Of a stretch of 11,061 bases of DNA, positions 1 through 6,124 are shown piece by piece. The translations under genes were made by a program, and so were the position numbers. This DNA comes from an uncultured Ruaniaceae bacterium. Its GTDB lineage: Bacteria > Actinomycetota > Actinomycetes > Actinomycetales > Beutenbergiaceae. The notes under the pieces were generated by a model. That model did no database searches. It worked only from the letters and a program-made list of their open reading frames with translations, and was not told the DNA's origin. Location: positions 1 to 11,061 of the forward strand of contig CAMXUZ010000116.1 in NCBI GenBank assembly GCA_947251855.1. The letters run 5' to 3'. Position 1 is the stretch's first letter. The number at the start of each line of letters is the position of its first letter.

Positions 1-146
1 TGCTCGGCCTGCTGTTCGGGGCCTGGGCGCTGGTCCTTGCGACTCGGGTGCTGCGCTCCCGCGCGGAGATGATCCCGACGCTGCGCGATACCGGCCTAGT
101 TCAGCTCGGTATCGGAGTCGCCCTCCTGCTCGCCGGACTCCTCTGA
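1..146 (+). CDS. menA: MenA, 1,4-dihydroxy-2-naphthoate prenyltransferase, C-terminal fragment
   Basis: Only the last 47 codons are present; the gene begins upstream of the window. Reading from base 3, the frame runs to TGA at 144-146. The tail has a hydrophobic segment (LGLLFGAWALVLATRVLRSR), a conserved-looking stretch (EMIPTLRDTGLVQLGIGV) and a final hydrophobic run ending GLL. As I know the family, MenA proteins of actinobacteria end this way, with a 'L-I-P-x-L-x-x-T-G-x-x-Q-L' pattern before the last membrane helix. MenA attaches the polyprenyl chain to DHNA in menaquinone synthesis, in the cytoplasmic membrane. The neighbouring DUF4229, PLDc_N and cytochrome c maturation genes are usual companions of menA in this phylum, which supports the call. 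The last 51 bases overlap the 3' end of the convergent DUF4229 gene. A different polytopic membrane protein cannot be strictly excluded from so short a tail. Confidence 0.8.
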   Translation, partial: LGLLFGAWALVLATRVLRSRAEMIPTLRDTGLVQLGIGVALLLAGLL

Positions 147-419
147 GCCGGCATCCGCATCCTCGACCACGGACTCCTCGACCACGGCATCCTCCGCGGC
201 CATGTCTTCATCGCGCTCACGCGGCTTTTCCTCCCGGTGCGCGATCTGCTCGAGCCGCTGCGCGGCCTGATTTCGTTGGGTGGGGAAGAAGATGTATGCG
301 AGCAACGCGGCGATGATGATGCTCGATCCTGCGAGGAGCACCCCACGCATTCCCGCGAGGAACAACAGGGCGCCGACGACCACGAGTAGACTGATACGAA
401 GTGCGGCATACCGGAACAT
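96..419 (-). CDS. DUF4229 family small membrane protein
   Basis: The 107-residue protein has two predicted membrane helices at about residues 8-24 and 27-45 (LRISLLVVVGALLFLAGMRG, then SSIIIAALLAYIFF). A short basic stretch follows (PTQRNQAAQRLEQIAHREEK), then a long acidic tail rich in Glu and Asp ending in TELN. This two-helix hairpin with a charged cytosolic tail is the DUF4229 pattern; the function of the family is not known. The acidic tail contains a five-residue repeat (VVEES, VVEDA) encoded by the 12-base direct repeat CCTCGACCACGG at 161-172 and 176-187. The ATG at 419 is the only sensible start and has no Shine-Dalgarno sequence in front of it. A TACGCT -10-like hexamer ends 7 bases before the ATG, so the mRNA may be leaderless. 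Its 3' end overlaps menA on the other strand by 51 bases. Confidence 0.82.
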   Translation of the reverse strand: MFRYAALRISLLVVVGALLFLAGMRGVLLAGSSIIIAALLAYIFFPTQRNQAAQRLEQIAHREEKPRERDEDMAAEDAVVEESVVEDADAGSEESGEQEGDSDTELN

Positions 420-442
420 AAACTCAAGCGTAGGCTGAATTC
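420..442. promoter_or_regulatory. candidate bidirectional promoter with overlapping -10 elements
   Basis: Only 23 bases separate the ATG of the DUF4229 gene (419, -) from the ATG of the PLDc_N gene (443, +). The near-palindrome AGCGTAGGCT at 427-436 reads TACGCT on the minus strand (432-427) and TAGGCT on the plus strand (431-436). Both fit the TAnnnT core of a -10 box. They end 7 and 6 bases before their start codons, which is where a -10 box sits for a leaderless mRNA. Neither gene has a Shine-Dalgarno sequence. No good -35 box is visible on either side, so the strength is uncertain. Confidence 0.5.
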
Positions 443-766
443 ATGCGAATTATTTTCACCCTGCTCATAATCGGACTCACCACGTATGCGGTGATCGACT
501 GTGTGCGTACGGAAAACGAACGCCGCCCGGGCGTTCCCACGTGGGCCTGGGTGGTCATGATCCTGCTTCTACAACCCCTCGTGGGATCGTTGCTCTGGCT
601 GTTCATCTCGCGATTCTACGCCGGCGGACAGGGCCCGGACCACGAACACCGCACCCCGGTCGCACCCGACGACGACCCGGACTTCCTGCGCTACCTCCAG
701 GAGCGGAACCTGCGTGACCAACGCAACAAAGACGAGCCCAACGACGGCCCCGCTACCGAGAGTTAG
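443..766 (+). CDS. PLDc_N domain small membrane protein
   Basis: The 107-residue protein has a first membrane helix at residues 2-19 (IIFTLLIIGLTTYAVIDCV), a charged turn (RTENERRPGVP), a second helix at about 36-54 (WAWVVMILLLQPLVGSLLWLF), and a hydrophilic tail ending in a DDDPDFLRYLQERN segment. The 'Y-x-x-x-D-C ... P-x-W-x-W ... P-x-x-G-x-x-x-W' layout is that of the phospholipase D N-terminal domain (PLDc_N), here standing alone without any HKD nuclease motif, so no enzyme activity is implied. The family is common beside menA and cytochrome c maturation genes in actinobacteria. The ATG at 443 has no Shine-Dalgarno sequence and follows a TAGGCT hexamer by 6 bases. Its TAG stop (764-766) shares bases with the TAA stop of the convergent ccsB gene. 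Its molecular role is not known to me. Confidence 0.82.
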   Translation: MRIIFTLLIIGLTTYAVIDCVRTENERRPGVPTWAWVVMILLLQPLVGSLLWLFISRFYAGGQGPDHEHRTPVAPDDDPDFLRYLQERNLRDQRNKDEPNDGPATES

Positions 767-1821
767 AACGCGTAGGAGTGGTTCCCGGGGATGAACAGGT
801 TCACGAGGTAGAAGTTCGCGAGTAGGGCGAGGAACCCGACGAGAAGGAAGTAGGCGAACTTCTCTGCGGTCCACCCCACCGTCGCGCGAGCGTGCAGGTA
901 CGCCGCATAGATGATCCACACGACGAAGGACCACGTCTCCTTCGGGTCCCATCCCCAGGGACGCCCCCACGCGTGCTCGGCCCAGATCGCGCCTGCGATG
1001 ATGGTGAACGTCCACGTCACGAACCCGACCCCGACGATCCGGTACGCCCAGATCTCCAGTTTCGCGGCGGAGGGAAGAGACCCCATGATCCGTAGGAATG
1101 GGGAGGTCTTCTCACGAGAGTCAAAGGGTGCGTCGGTGTCGGCGTCGGTGTCAGCGTCGAGCACCGCCGTCGTCGAGCCGGCGCCCGCCGAGCCGCCCCC
1201 ACCGGCGGACGCGGTGGTTGTTTCCTCGGTGAGGTTGCGCACTCGGGAGGACTGTTTGCGGCTGCGCAGGTTCACCACCTGCTGCGGCGCGGCGCCCACC
1301 GTCTTCTTCTCCGCGGCGTGTTGGAAGAGTTGAAGAATGGCGAACGCGGCGCCGATGTACAGCAGCGCGGTGGAGATTGTTGCCACCGACACGTGGATGA
1401 TGAGCCAGTAGTTGTCGAGGATCGGCTCCACCCCCTCGGCGTTGACGTAGAGCACCGAGGTCGCGAGGCCGAGCCCGAGCACGATGAGGAGGTTCACCAG
1501 CGAACCGAGGAAGCGCATGTCGCGCGCGAAGTTCAGGCCGAGGAAGGTCGCGACGACGAAGAACGTGAACATCAGGGTGAACTCGTACATGTTCGCCCAG
1601 GGCACTCGGCCGGCAGCCATGGTTCGGGTGATCAGCGCACCGAGGTGGAGGACCGCAGCGAGCCACGTGGTGCTCATCCCGATCCCCGCGGCGCGGCGCT
1701 TGTGGGCCACGGTGCGGCTACCGAGTCCGAACAGGTCGATCGCGAAGCCGAGCATCGCCACGGTATAGGCCGCCATCGCCCCGTATACGAGAACGATGCT
1801 TAGGTTTTCCAGACTCATCAT
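763..1821 (-). CDS. ccsB: cytochrome c maturation protein CcsB (CcsA/ResC/CcmC-type haem handler)
   Basis: This 352-residue polytopic membrane protein belongs to the CcsA/CcmC haem-handling family; actinobacterial members are usually named CcsB. With ResB it exports haem and attaches it to apocytochrome c outside the membrane. The tryptophan-rich WWD-type motif is at about 280-297 (WAEHAWGRPWGWDPKETW). Histidines that could be the family's haem ligands lie at H59 (in a helix), H143 (LIIHVSVA), H310 (AAYLHARAT) and H348 near the C terminus. About eight hydrophobic segments are visible. An atypical hydrophilic loop at about 172-240 is low-complexity: Gly/Ser/Ala-rich, then DADTDADTDA, encoded by a 12-base imperfect tandem repeat near 1135-1160. 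The ATG at 1821 overlaps the resB TGA as ATGA and has GAAGGA just upstream, so the two genes are translationally coupled; a second ATG follows directly at 1818. It is the last gene of the operon and ends by overlapping the PLDc_N stop codon. Confidence 0.93.
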   Translation of the reverse strand: MMSLENLSIVLVYGAMAAYTVAMLGFAIDLFGLGSRTVAHKRRAAGIGMSTTWLAAVLHLGALITRTMAAGRVPWANMYEFTLMFTFFVVATFLGLNFARDMRFLGSLVNLLIVLGLGLATSVLYVNAEGVEPILDNYWLIIHVSVATISTALLYIGAAFAILQLFQHAAEKKTVGAAPQQVVNLRSRKQSSRVRNLTEETTTASAGGGGSAGAGSTTAVLDADTDADTDAPFDSREKTSPFLRIMGSLPSAAKLEIWAYRIVGVGFVTWTFTIIAGAIWAEHAWGRPWGWDPKETWSFVVWIIYAAYLHARATVGWTAEKFAYFLLVGFLALLANFYLVNLFIPGNHSYAF

Positions 1822-3449
1822 TTTCCTTCAGTATCGTCGCTGGCGTCGGACTGCTGCTCTTCCACGTCGGGGAGTTCGGCGAGCACTCGTTCGAGCGCCC
1901 TTTCGAGCCCCGGATCGTCGCCTCGGGCGAGTGCCGCTGCGGTGACGAGGGTTTCCTCACCGTGCGGTTCCAGTTTCACCCAGATCCGGCGGCGCCTGAG
2001 GAACAGTGACCCGCTGAGCCCGAGCATCGCGAGCACCGCGAATCCGCCCATCCATATGATAGACGGGTCGTAGCGCAGGTCGAGGGCGACGAAGCGGGGG
2101 AGGGAGTCGAACGATACGGTTCCCCGCCCGTCCGGGAGTTCCACTTCCTCACCCGGGCGCAGCACGGCTCGGTAGGGCACTTCGTCCCCGCCTTCGCCGT
2201 CATCGCCGGGGATCATCACCTGGGTCATGTTCTCCGTGTCGAGAACGAGGAGCGACTTCGGAATTCCCGCGTCGAGGCCGAGGTCGCCCTCCCATAACTG
2301 CAGGATGAGCACGGGATCGATCGGGGCGGGGTGGGCGGAGCCCACGAACGCGCCGTCATCGGAGGGGATCGCCGAGGGGAGGAACGTGCCCTGGAATCCG
2401 AGCTGGTTCTCCCCCATATTCGCGTCGGGAACGGTGACGACGCCGGTGGAGGCGTACACCTCGTCCTGGGGAAGGAAGGGCACGGGACCGCTGAAGGCGA
2501 TCTCGCCCCCGGTATCTCGAACAGTGATCGACGGCGCGAAACCGTTGCCCTGGAGGTAGACCCGGGCACCGTCGATGTCGAGGGGGTCGTTCACCCAGAT
2601 CGATTCCGGCCGGGATTCCCCGCCGGGAGTATGTACGGTGACGTCGGCGCGGAAGTCCAACGCCCGGGAGTCCATCGTGAATTCTGAGAAGAACTCCTCC
2701 AGGGTGAACCGGAACGGCTGCAACGATTCGTCGTCGAACAGCGGCCCGGCATCGAAGGAGTCATAGTCCAACGGCGCGTTGACGAAGGAGTTGCCCTCGA
2801 CCACGAGCGCTTGTCCGCGGTAGTGGATCATGTGGCCCCACGCCATCGCGATGAGGAGCCCGACGAGCGCGAGGTGGAACACGATGTTACCCGTCTCGCG
2901 GCCGTAGCCGGTTTCCGCGGAAAGGTGAGCCCCGCCGTCGCCGGAGACACGCTCGACCTTGTGCAGCCGCCCGACCTTGAGCTTCCCGAGCGCCTCCTCG
3001 GGGGCCAGAGGGGTGAGGAATTCCGCTTGGACCGGGAAGCGTTTGAGGCTCCGGGGTAACCGCGCCGGCCCCGAGCGCATCGCCCGGAGGTGGACCCACA
3101 CTCGCGGGAGGATGCAGCCGATGAGGGAGATGAACAGCAGGATGTACACCGCGGAGAACCATGGCGAACCGTAGACGTTGAACAGGCCCGCCCGTTCCAA
3201 CCACGGCGCGAGGTCCGGGTGGTCGCTGTAATAGGCGGCGACGGCGGCGGGGTCTGCGGGGCGCTGTGGGAAGAACGATCCGGGCAGGGCGGCGACGGCG
3301 AGGAGCAGCAACAGCATGAGCGCCACGCGCATCGACGTGAGTTGACGCCACATCCAGCGCCCCCATCCGCGCAGGCCCAGCGACCCGGCGGGTTTGGGCC
3401 GTCGCGGGGTGTTCTCTGTGCCCTTGAGACCTTCGGGGGTGTAGGTCAT
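1818..3449 (-). CDS. resB: cytochrome c maturation protein ResB
   Basis: This 543-residue protein is the ResB (Ccs1) partner in System II cytochrome c biogenesis; with CcsB it forms the haem export and ligation complex. The visible order fits the family: a cytosolic basic N terminus, membrane helix 1 at about 42-58 preceded by the typical 'W-R-Q-L-T-S-M-R-V-A-L' segment, helix 2 at about 98-114 (WFSAVYILLFISLIGCILPR), helix 3 at about 188-206 with a histidine at 192 (NIVFHLALVGLLIA), a large extracytoplasmic domain of about 250 residues starting with the typical VVEGNSFVN, and helix 4 at about 466-485. An acidic cytosolic tail follows (EEQQSDASDDTEGK). The ATG at 3449 is preceded by a near-perfect Shine-Dalgarno sequence, GGAGGTGA at 3461-3454, four bases away, the strongest in this operon. 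It lies 16 bases after ccdA and overlaps ccsB by four bases. Confidence 0.95.
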   Translation of the reverse strand: MTYTPEGLKGTENTPRRPKPAGSLGLRGWGRWMWRQLTSMRVALMLLLLLAVAALPGSFFPQRPADPAAVAAYYSDHPDLAPWLERAGLFNVYGSPWFSAVYILLFISLIGCILPRVWVHLRAMRSGPARLPRSLKRFPVQAEFLTPLAPEEALGKLKVGRLHKVERVSGDGGAHLSAETGYGRETGNIVFHLALVGLLIAMAWGHMIHYRGQALVVEGNSFVNAPLDYDSFDAGPLFDDESLQPFRFTLEEFFSEFTMDSRALDFRADVTVHTPGGESRPESIWVNDPLDIDGARVYLQGNGFAPSITVRDTGGEIAFSGPVPFLPQDEVYASTGVVTVPDANMGENQLGFQGTFLPSAIPSDDGAFVGSAHPAPIDPVLILQLWEGDLGLDAGIPKSLLVLDTENMTQVMIPGDDGEGGDEVPYRAVLRPGEEVELPDGRGTVSFDSLPRFVALDLRYDPSIIWMGGFAVLAMLGLSGSLFLRRRRIWVKLEPHGEETLVTAAALARGDDPGLERALERVLAELPDVEEQQSDASDDTEGK

Positions 3450-3465
3450 CGGTTCACCTCCGCCA

Positions 3466-4206
3466 TCAGATCACGAGGTCCCAGGTATCGATGAGGCCCT
3501 GCAGCAGCAGGGTGAGCCGCGCCCACACGCCGGTGACGAGCAGCAGCCCGATGAGGACGAGCAGGCCGCCGCCGAAACGCATGATTGCCACGCGGCGGCG
3601 CTTCATCCAGTCGATCATGCGCTGGGATGATCGCAGTCCGAACGCGACGCCGAGGAAGGGCAGCCCGAGCCCGAGGCAGTAGGCGATCGTCAGGATGATC
3701 GCTCGGCTGGGATCCGCCTCGTCCAGGGCGAGGGCCATGACGGCGGCGAGCGTGGGGCCGATGCACGGGGCCCAGCCCAGCCCGAAGGTGACCCCCAGCA
3801 GCGGCGCGCCCACGAGCCCCGCCCGCGGGGAGACGTTCAGGCGCCGTTCGCGCAGGAGGAACGGGAACGCCCCGATGAACGCGAGCCCCATGAGGATGAC
3901 GACGACGCCCAGCAGCCTGGTGATGAGGTCCTGGTAGCGCAGCAACAGGATCCCGACGCTGCTCAGCGCCGCCGTCATCGCGACGAACACGGCGGCGAAG
4001 CCGGCGATGAACAGCGCGACCCCGGCAACGACTTTGCCCCGTTTGCCGTCGTCGGCCCCCGCCATCCCACCGACGTAACCGAGGTATCCGGGAACGAGCG
4101 GGAGCACGCACGGGGAGGCGAAGGAGACGATGCCGGCCAGAAGTGCGACGGGGATGGCGAGCAGCATCGAGCCGGTGAACACGACTTCGGCGAAGGTGGC
4201 GCCCAC
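3466..4206 (-). CDS. ccdA: thiol-disulfide transporter CcdA
   Basis: This 246-residue membrane protein carries electrons from cytosolic thioredoxin across the membrane to extracytoplasmic thiol-disulfide proteins, here presumably ResA. The hallmark segments are present: the first helix with cysteine 33 in SFASPCVLPLVPGYLGYVGG, and the symmetric repeat with cysteine 148 in GLGWAPCIGPTLAAV. These two cysteines are the redox pair of the CcdA family. Six membrane helices can be drawn, at about 15-37, 57-80, 96-117, 135-162, 169-190 and 209-228, and the length is normal for the family. It starts at GTG (4206), two bases after the resA TGA, with no clear Shine-Dalgarno sequence of its own, so coupling to resA is likely. 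Downstream resB follows after 16 bases. Confidence 0.95.
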   Translation of the reverse strand: MGATFAEVVFTGSMLLAIPVALLAGIVSFASPCVLPLVPGYLGYVGGMAGADDGKRGKVVAGVALFIAGFAAVFVAMTAALSSVGILLLRYQDLITRLLGVVVILMGLAFIGAFPFLLRERRLNVSPRAGLVGAPLLGVTFGLGWAPCIGPTLAAVMALALDEADPSRAIILTIAYCLGLGLPFLGVAFGLRSSQRMIDWMKRRRVAIMRFGGGLLVLIGLLLVTGVWARLTLLLQGLIDTWDLVI

Positions 4207-4208
4207 GA

Positions 4209-4805
4209 TCAGCTCTCGGCCAGGGTGTCGGTGATGAGGGCTTTGAGTGTGGCCTTTTCCGCCAACCCAAGGATCCGCGCGGCTACCCGCCCCTCGGCGT
4301 CGAGCACGACCGTGGAGGGCATCGCCTGCAGTGGCACGACGTTCTGCATGCTCGCAACCCCGGCGGCGTCTTTATCGTGCAGGCTCGGGTACGGCAGCTC
4401 GAAGCGGCGCTCGAAGGCGAGGGCGGTCTCGGGTTCGTTGATGTGGTTCACGCCCATGAACTGGACCTCGCCCTCGAATTCCTTGGCGAGGGCGACGAGG
4501 TCGGGGGCCTCCTTGCGGCACGGCGGGCATTCGGCGTACCAAAAATTCACGACGACGACGCTGCCGCGCCAGTCCTCCAGGTCGAGAGGGTCTCCGGTCA
4601 TCGACTCCCCGGCGAGCTCGACGGGCTCCTCGCGTTCTTCCGGGGACCATTGCTGGACGGAGCCATCCCCGCTGACGTAGCCGGAGTCGGTGTCGTTCGT
4701 CGAGGTGGGCGCGGGCGTGGCGGTGCCCGTGCAGGCCGCGAGCCCGAGCGCAGCGAAAGCGGTGGCCGCGACCGTGAGGATACGGCGAATCCGTTCGTTC
4801 ATCAT
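4209..4805 (-). CDS. resA: thioredoxin-like lipoprotein, ResA/TlpA type
   Basis: The 198-residue protein has a lipoprotein signal: a basic start (NERIRRIL), a hydrophobic core, and the lipobox LAAC with the lipidated cysteine at 25. A Thr/Ser/Pro-rich linker follows, then a thioredoxin-fold domain from about 65. The active site is CPPC at 93-96, after the family's 'V-V-V-N-F-W' strand, and the cis-proline is at about 163 in AMPSTVVLD. ResA-type proteins reduce the CxxCH cysteines of apocytochrome c before haem attachment, using electrons from CcdA. The dipeptide in the active site is PP; the Bacillus ResA dipeptide is EP, as I recall. The ATG at 4805 overlaps the preceding gene's TGA as ATGA; a second ATG at 4802 is equally possible. 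No Shine-Dalgarno sequence is visible, so translation is probably coupled. The order with ccdA, resB and ccsB makes the role secure. Confidence 0.93.
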   Translation of the reverse strand: MMNERIRRILTVAATAFAALGLAACTGTATPAPTSTNDTDSGYVSGDGSVQQWSPEEREEPVELAGESMTGDPLDLEDWRGSVVVVNFWYAECPPCRKEAPDLVALAKEFEGEVQFMGVNHINEPETALAFERRFELPYPSLHDKDAAGVASMQNVVPLQAMPSTVVLDAEGRVAARILGLAEKATLKALITDTLAES

Positions 4806-5440
4806 GTAATCGCAGTGGCGCGGGGCAGCAGCTCACCGGCGGGTTCGCGGTAGCCCAGCCCCACGAGGGTGGTGCCGTCGAAGATCAACGTGGTGAGGGA
4901 GGCGAGGGTACATTGGCGCTTGCGCGGGTCGTGCAGGTACGCGCGCCCCTCGAGGAACAGCCGGGTCGTCCAGATGGGGCTCTGGTGAGAAACGAGCACG
5001 GCCTCGCTCCCTTCAGCGGCGGCGCGGGCGCTCTTGATCGCCTCGATCATGCGCGCGACCTGCGCGTCGTAGGGTTCTCCCCAGGAGGGCAGGAACGGGT
5101 TGAGCAGCCTCCGTAGATTCTTGGGCTTGAGGAGCAGCCCCGGCCGCACGGAGACGGGCTGACCCTGCAATTTGGATTCCGCCTCCAGGACCCGCTCATC
5201 GGTGACGATCGGCAATCCGTAGGCCTCGGCGATGGGCGCTGCGGTTTGTTGCGCGCGTTCGAGGGGGGAGGCGACCACGTGGGTGACGTTCGCCCCGCGG
5301 GCGACGAGGTCGTCGGCGGCCATCCGGGCCATTTCGTTGCCCAGATCGGAGAGGTTGTAGCCAGCGAGCCGTCCGTAAAGAATCGAATCGGGGTTGTGCA
5401 CCTCACCGTGTCGCAGGAGGTGTACCAGGGTACGGGCCAT
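4802..5440 (-). CDS. histidine phosphatase (phosphoglycerate mutase-like) family protein
   Basis: The 212-residue protein has the catalytic signature LLRHGEV at 8-14, with the phospho-accepting histidine at 11. It also has the family's SPLERAQQTA segment, a glutamate in the LEAESKL stretch, and a second active-site histidine in VLVSHQSPIW. This is the branch-1 histidine phosphatase fold. The substrate is unknown, and a glycolytic role is unlikely because such genes form part of the cytochrome c maturation operon in actinobacteria (as in M. tuberculosis Rv0525, from memory). The ATG at 5440 is chosen because the family usually begins a few residues before the RHG motif. An upstream in-frame GTG at 5476 would add 12 residues (SSAANSETLTL...) without known function. 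Neither start has a Shine-Dalgarno sequence. The TGA overlaps the resA ATG. It is the first gene of the five-gene operon, 68 bases after marR. Confidence 0.87.
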   Translation of the reverse strand: MARTLVHLLRHGEVHNPDSILYGRLAGYNLSDLGNEMARMAADDLVARGANVTHVVASPLERAQQTAAPIAEAYGLPIVTDERVLEAESKLQGQPVSVRPGLLLKPKNLRRLLNPFLPSWGEPYDAQVARMIEAIKSARAAAEGSEAVLVSHQSPIWTTRLFLEGRAYLHDPRKRQCTLASLTTLIFDGTTLVGLGYREPAGELLPRATAIT

Positions 5441-5482
5441 AAGAGTCAGTGTCTCAGAATTGGCAGCAGAACTCACGTTGAC

Positions 5483-5498
5483 GTGGGCGATCTCCCAC
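5483..5498. promoter_or_regulatory. 16-base near-perfect palindrome upstream of the cytochrome c operon
   Basis: GTGGGCGATCTCCCAC matches its own reverse complement at 7 of 8 positions per half (the exception is C/T flanking the GATC centre). It lies in the 68-base gap between the marR stop and the ATG at 5440, just upstream of the alternative GTG start. It abuts a perfect 10-base palindrome, ACCCCGGGGT, at 5497-5506. It could be an operator or an RNA hairpin in a marR-operon read-through transcript. No clear -10/-35 pair was found beside it. Confidence 0.4.
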
Positions 5499-5508
5499 CC
5501 CGGGGTCC

Positions 5509-6006
5509 TCAGTTCCCCGCGACCTCGGAGACCGTGAGCACGTCCGGGGCCTGCGGGTGCAGCCGGGCGGCGACGGTAGTGAAAATCTCCCCGAGCGCGG
5601 CCATCTGTTCCGGAGTGAGGACGTCGACGAGGTGGCGGCGCACCGAGGCGACGTGGCCCGGCGCCGCCGCGACGAGGGTCTCGTAACCGCGGTCGGTGAG
5701 CACCGCCTCCACCCCGCGCCCATCCTCCGCGCAGGGAGCGCGGTCGACCCAGCCCTGGCGCTGCATGCGGGCGATCGTGTGCGTGAGCCGGGACCGGGAA
5801 TGCACGAGGTGCTCAGCGAGCACCGACATCCGCACGCGTCGCTCCGGTGCCTCCGAGAGCCGAACGAGGATCTCATACTCGTTCATCGACAGGTCGTTCT
5901 CTTCTTCCAGATCGTTGTTCAGCGCCTCCTGCAGCCACGCCGATCCGGTCAGGAACGCGCGCCAGGCCCGCTGCTCGGCTGCGGACAGCCACTTCGGTTC
6001 GCTCAT
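5509..6006 (-). CDS. MarR family transcriptional regulator
   Basis: The 165-residue protein has the MarR layout: an N-terminal dimerisation helix (SAAEQRAWRAFLTGSAWLQE), the strand-helix entry LSMNEYEILVRLSEAP at 39-54, a helix-turn-helix at about 60-84 with recognition helix SRSRLTHTIARMQRQG, and a wing with the family's 'D-x-R-G-x-x-A-x-L-T-D-x-G' pattern at about 95-107. A single cysteine (C92) sits at the wing base. The ATG at 6006 is chosen over an upstream in-frame start at 6054 because GGGGAGAAG directly precedes it. It is divergent from yceI, separated by 118 bases that hold a good promoter and a candidate operator, so it probably controls yceI and itself. This MarR-YceI pairing is common in actinobacteria; the ligand is unknown. 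It could also be co-transcribed with the cytochrome c operon downstream, since no terminator was seen between them. Confidence 0.92.
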   Translation of the reverse strand: MSEPKWLSAAEQRAWRAFLTGSAWLQEALNNDLEEENDLSMNEYEILVRLSEAPERRVRMSVLAEHLVHSRSRLTHTIARMQRQGWVDRAPCAEDGRGVEAVLTDRGYETLVAAAPGHVASVRRHLVDVLTPEQMAALGEIFTTVAARLHPQAPDVLTVSEVAGN

Positions 6007-6055
6007 CTTCTCCCCAACTCTCCGCCCGTCCCGCCATTCCGCGGCCGAGCGCACC

Positions 6056-6084
6056 TTGACATGATGCTACATCCCCAGGATAGT
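6056..6084 (+). promoter_or_regulatory. yceI promoter, with an overlapping opposite -10 for marR
   Basis: A perfect -35 consensus TTGACA (6056-6061) is followed by a 17-base spacer and GATAGT (6079-6084), giving a start point near 6091. This is the best promoter in the window. On the opposite strand the same bases read TACTAT (6085-6080), a plausible -10 for marR, with a start point near 6073 and a leader of about 67 bases. The marR -35 is poor. Confidence 0.65.
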
Positions 6085-6087
6085 AGG

Positions 6088-6105
6088 TAGTGCAACTTTC
6101 AACTA
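6088..6105. promoter_or_regulatory. candidate MarR operator between marR and yceI
   Basis: TAGTGCAACTTTCAACTA is an imperfect inverted repeat: the outer TAGT/ACTA ends and the inner AA/TT pairs match, while the GC versus TG steps do not. It sits at the expected yceI transcription start and in the marR -35 region, so a bound MarR dimer could block both. The size, position and TTGAAA-like core fit MarR operators, but the symmetry is incomplete. Confidence 0.45.
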
Positions 6106-6124
6106 GATCTGATTGGCGGTTTCC

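Noticed and set aside
443..766. Phospholipase D activity for the PLDc_N protein
   Set aside because: Only the N-terminal membrane domain is present; there is no HKD motif.
3446..4270. 274-codon minus-strand frame over ccdA
   Set aside because: It is a shifted frame of ccdA, extremely rich in Arg and Pro; the true frame has both CcdA cysteine motifs and clear membrane helices.
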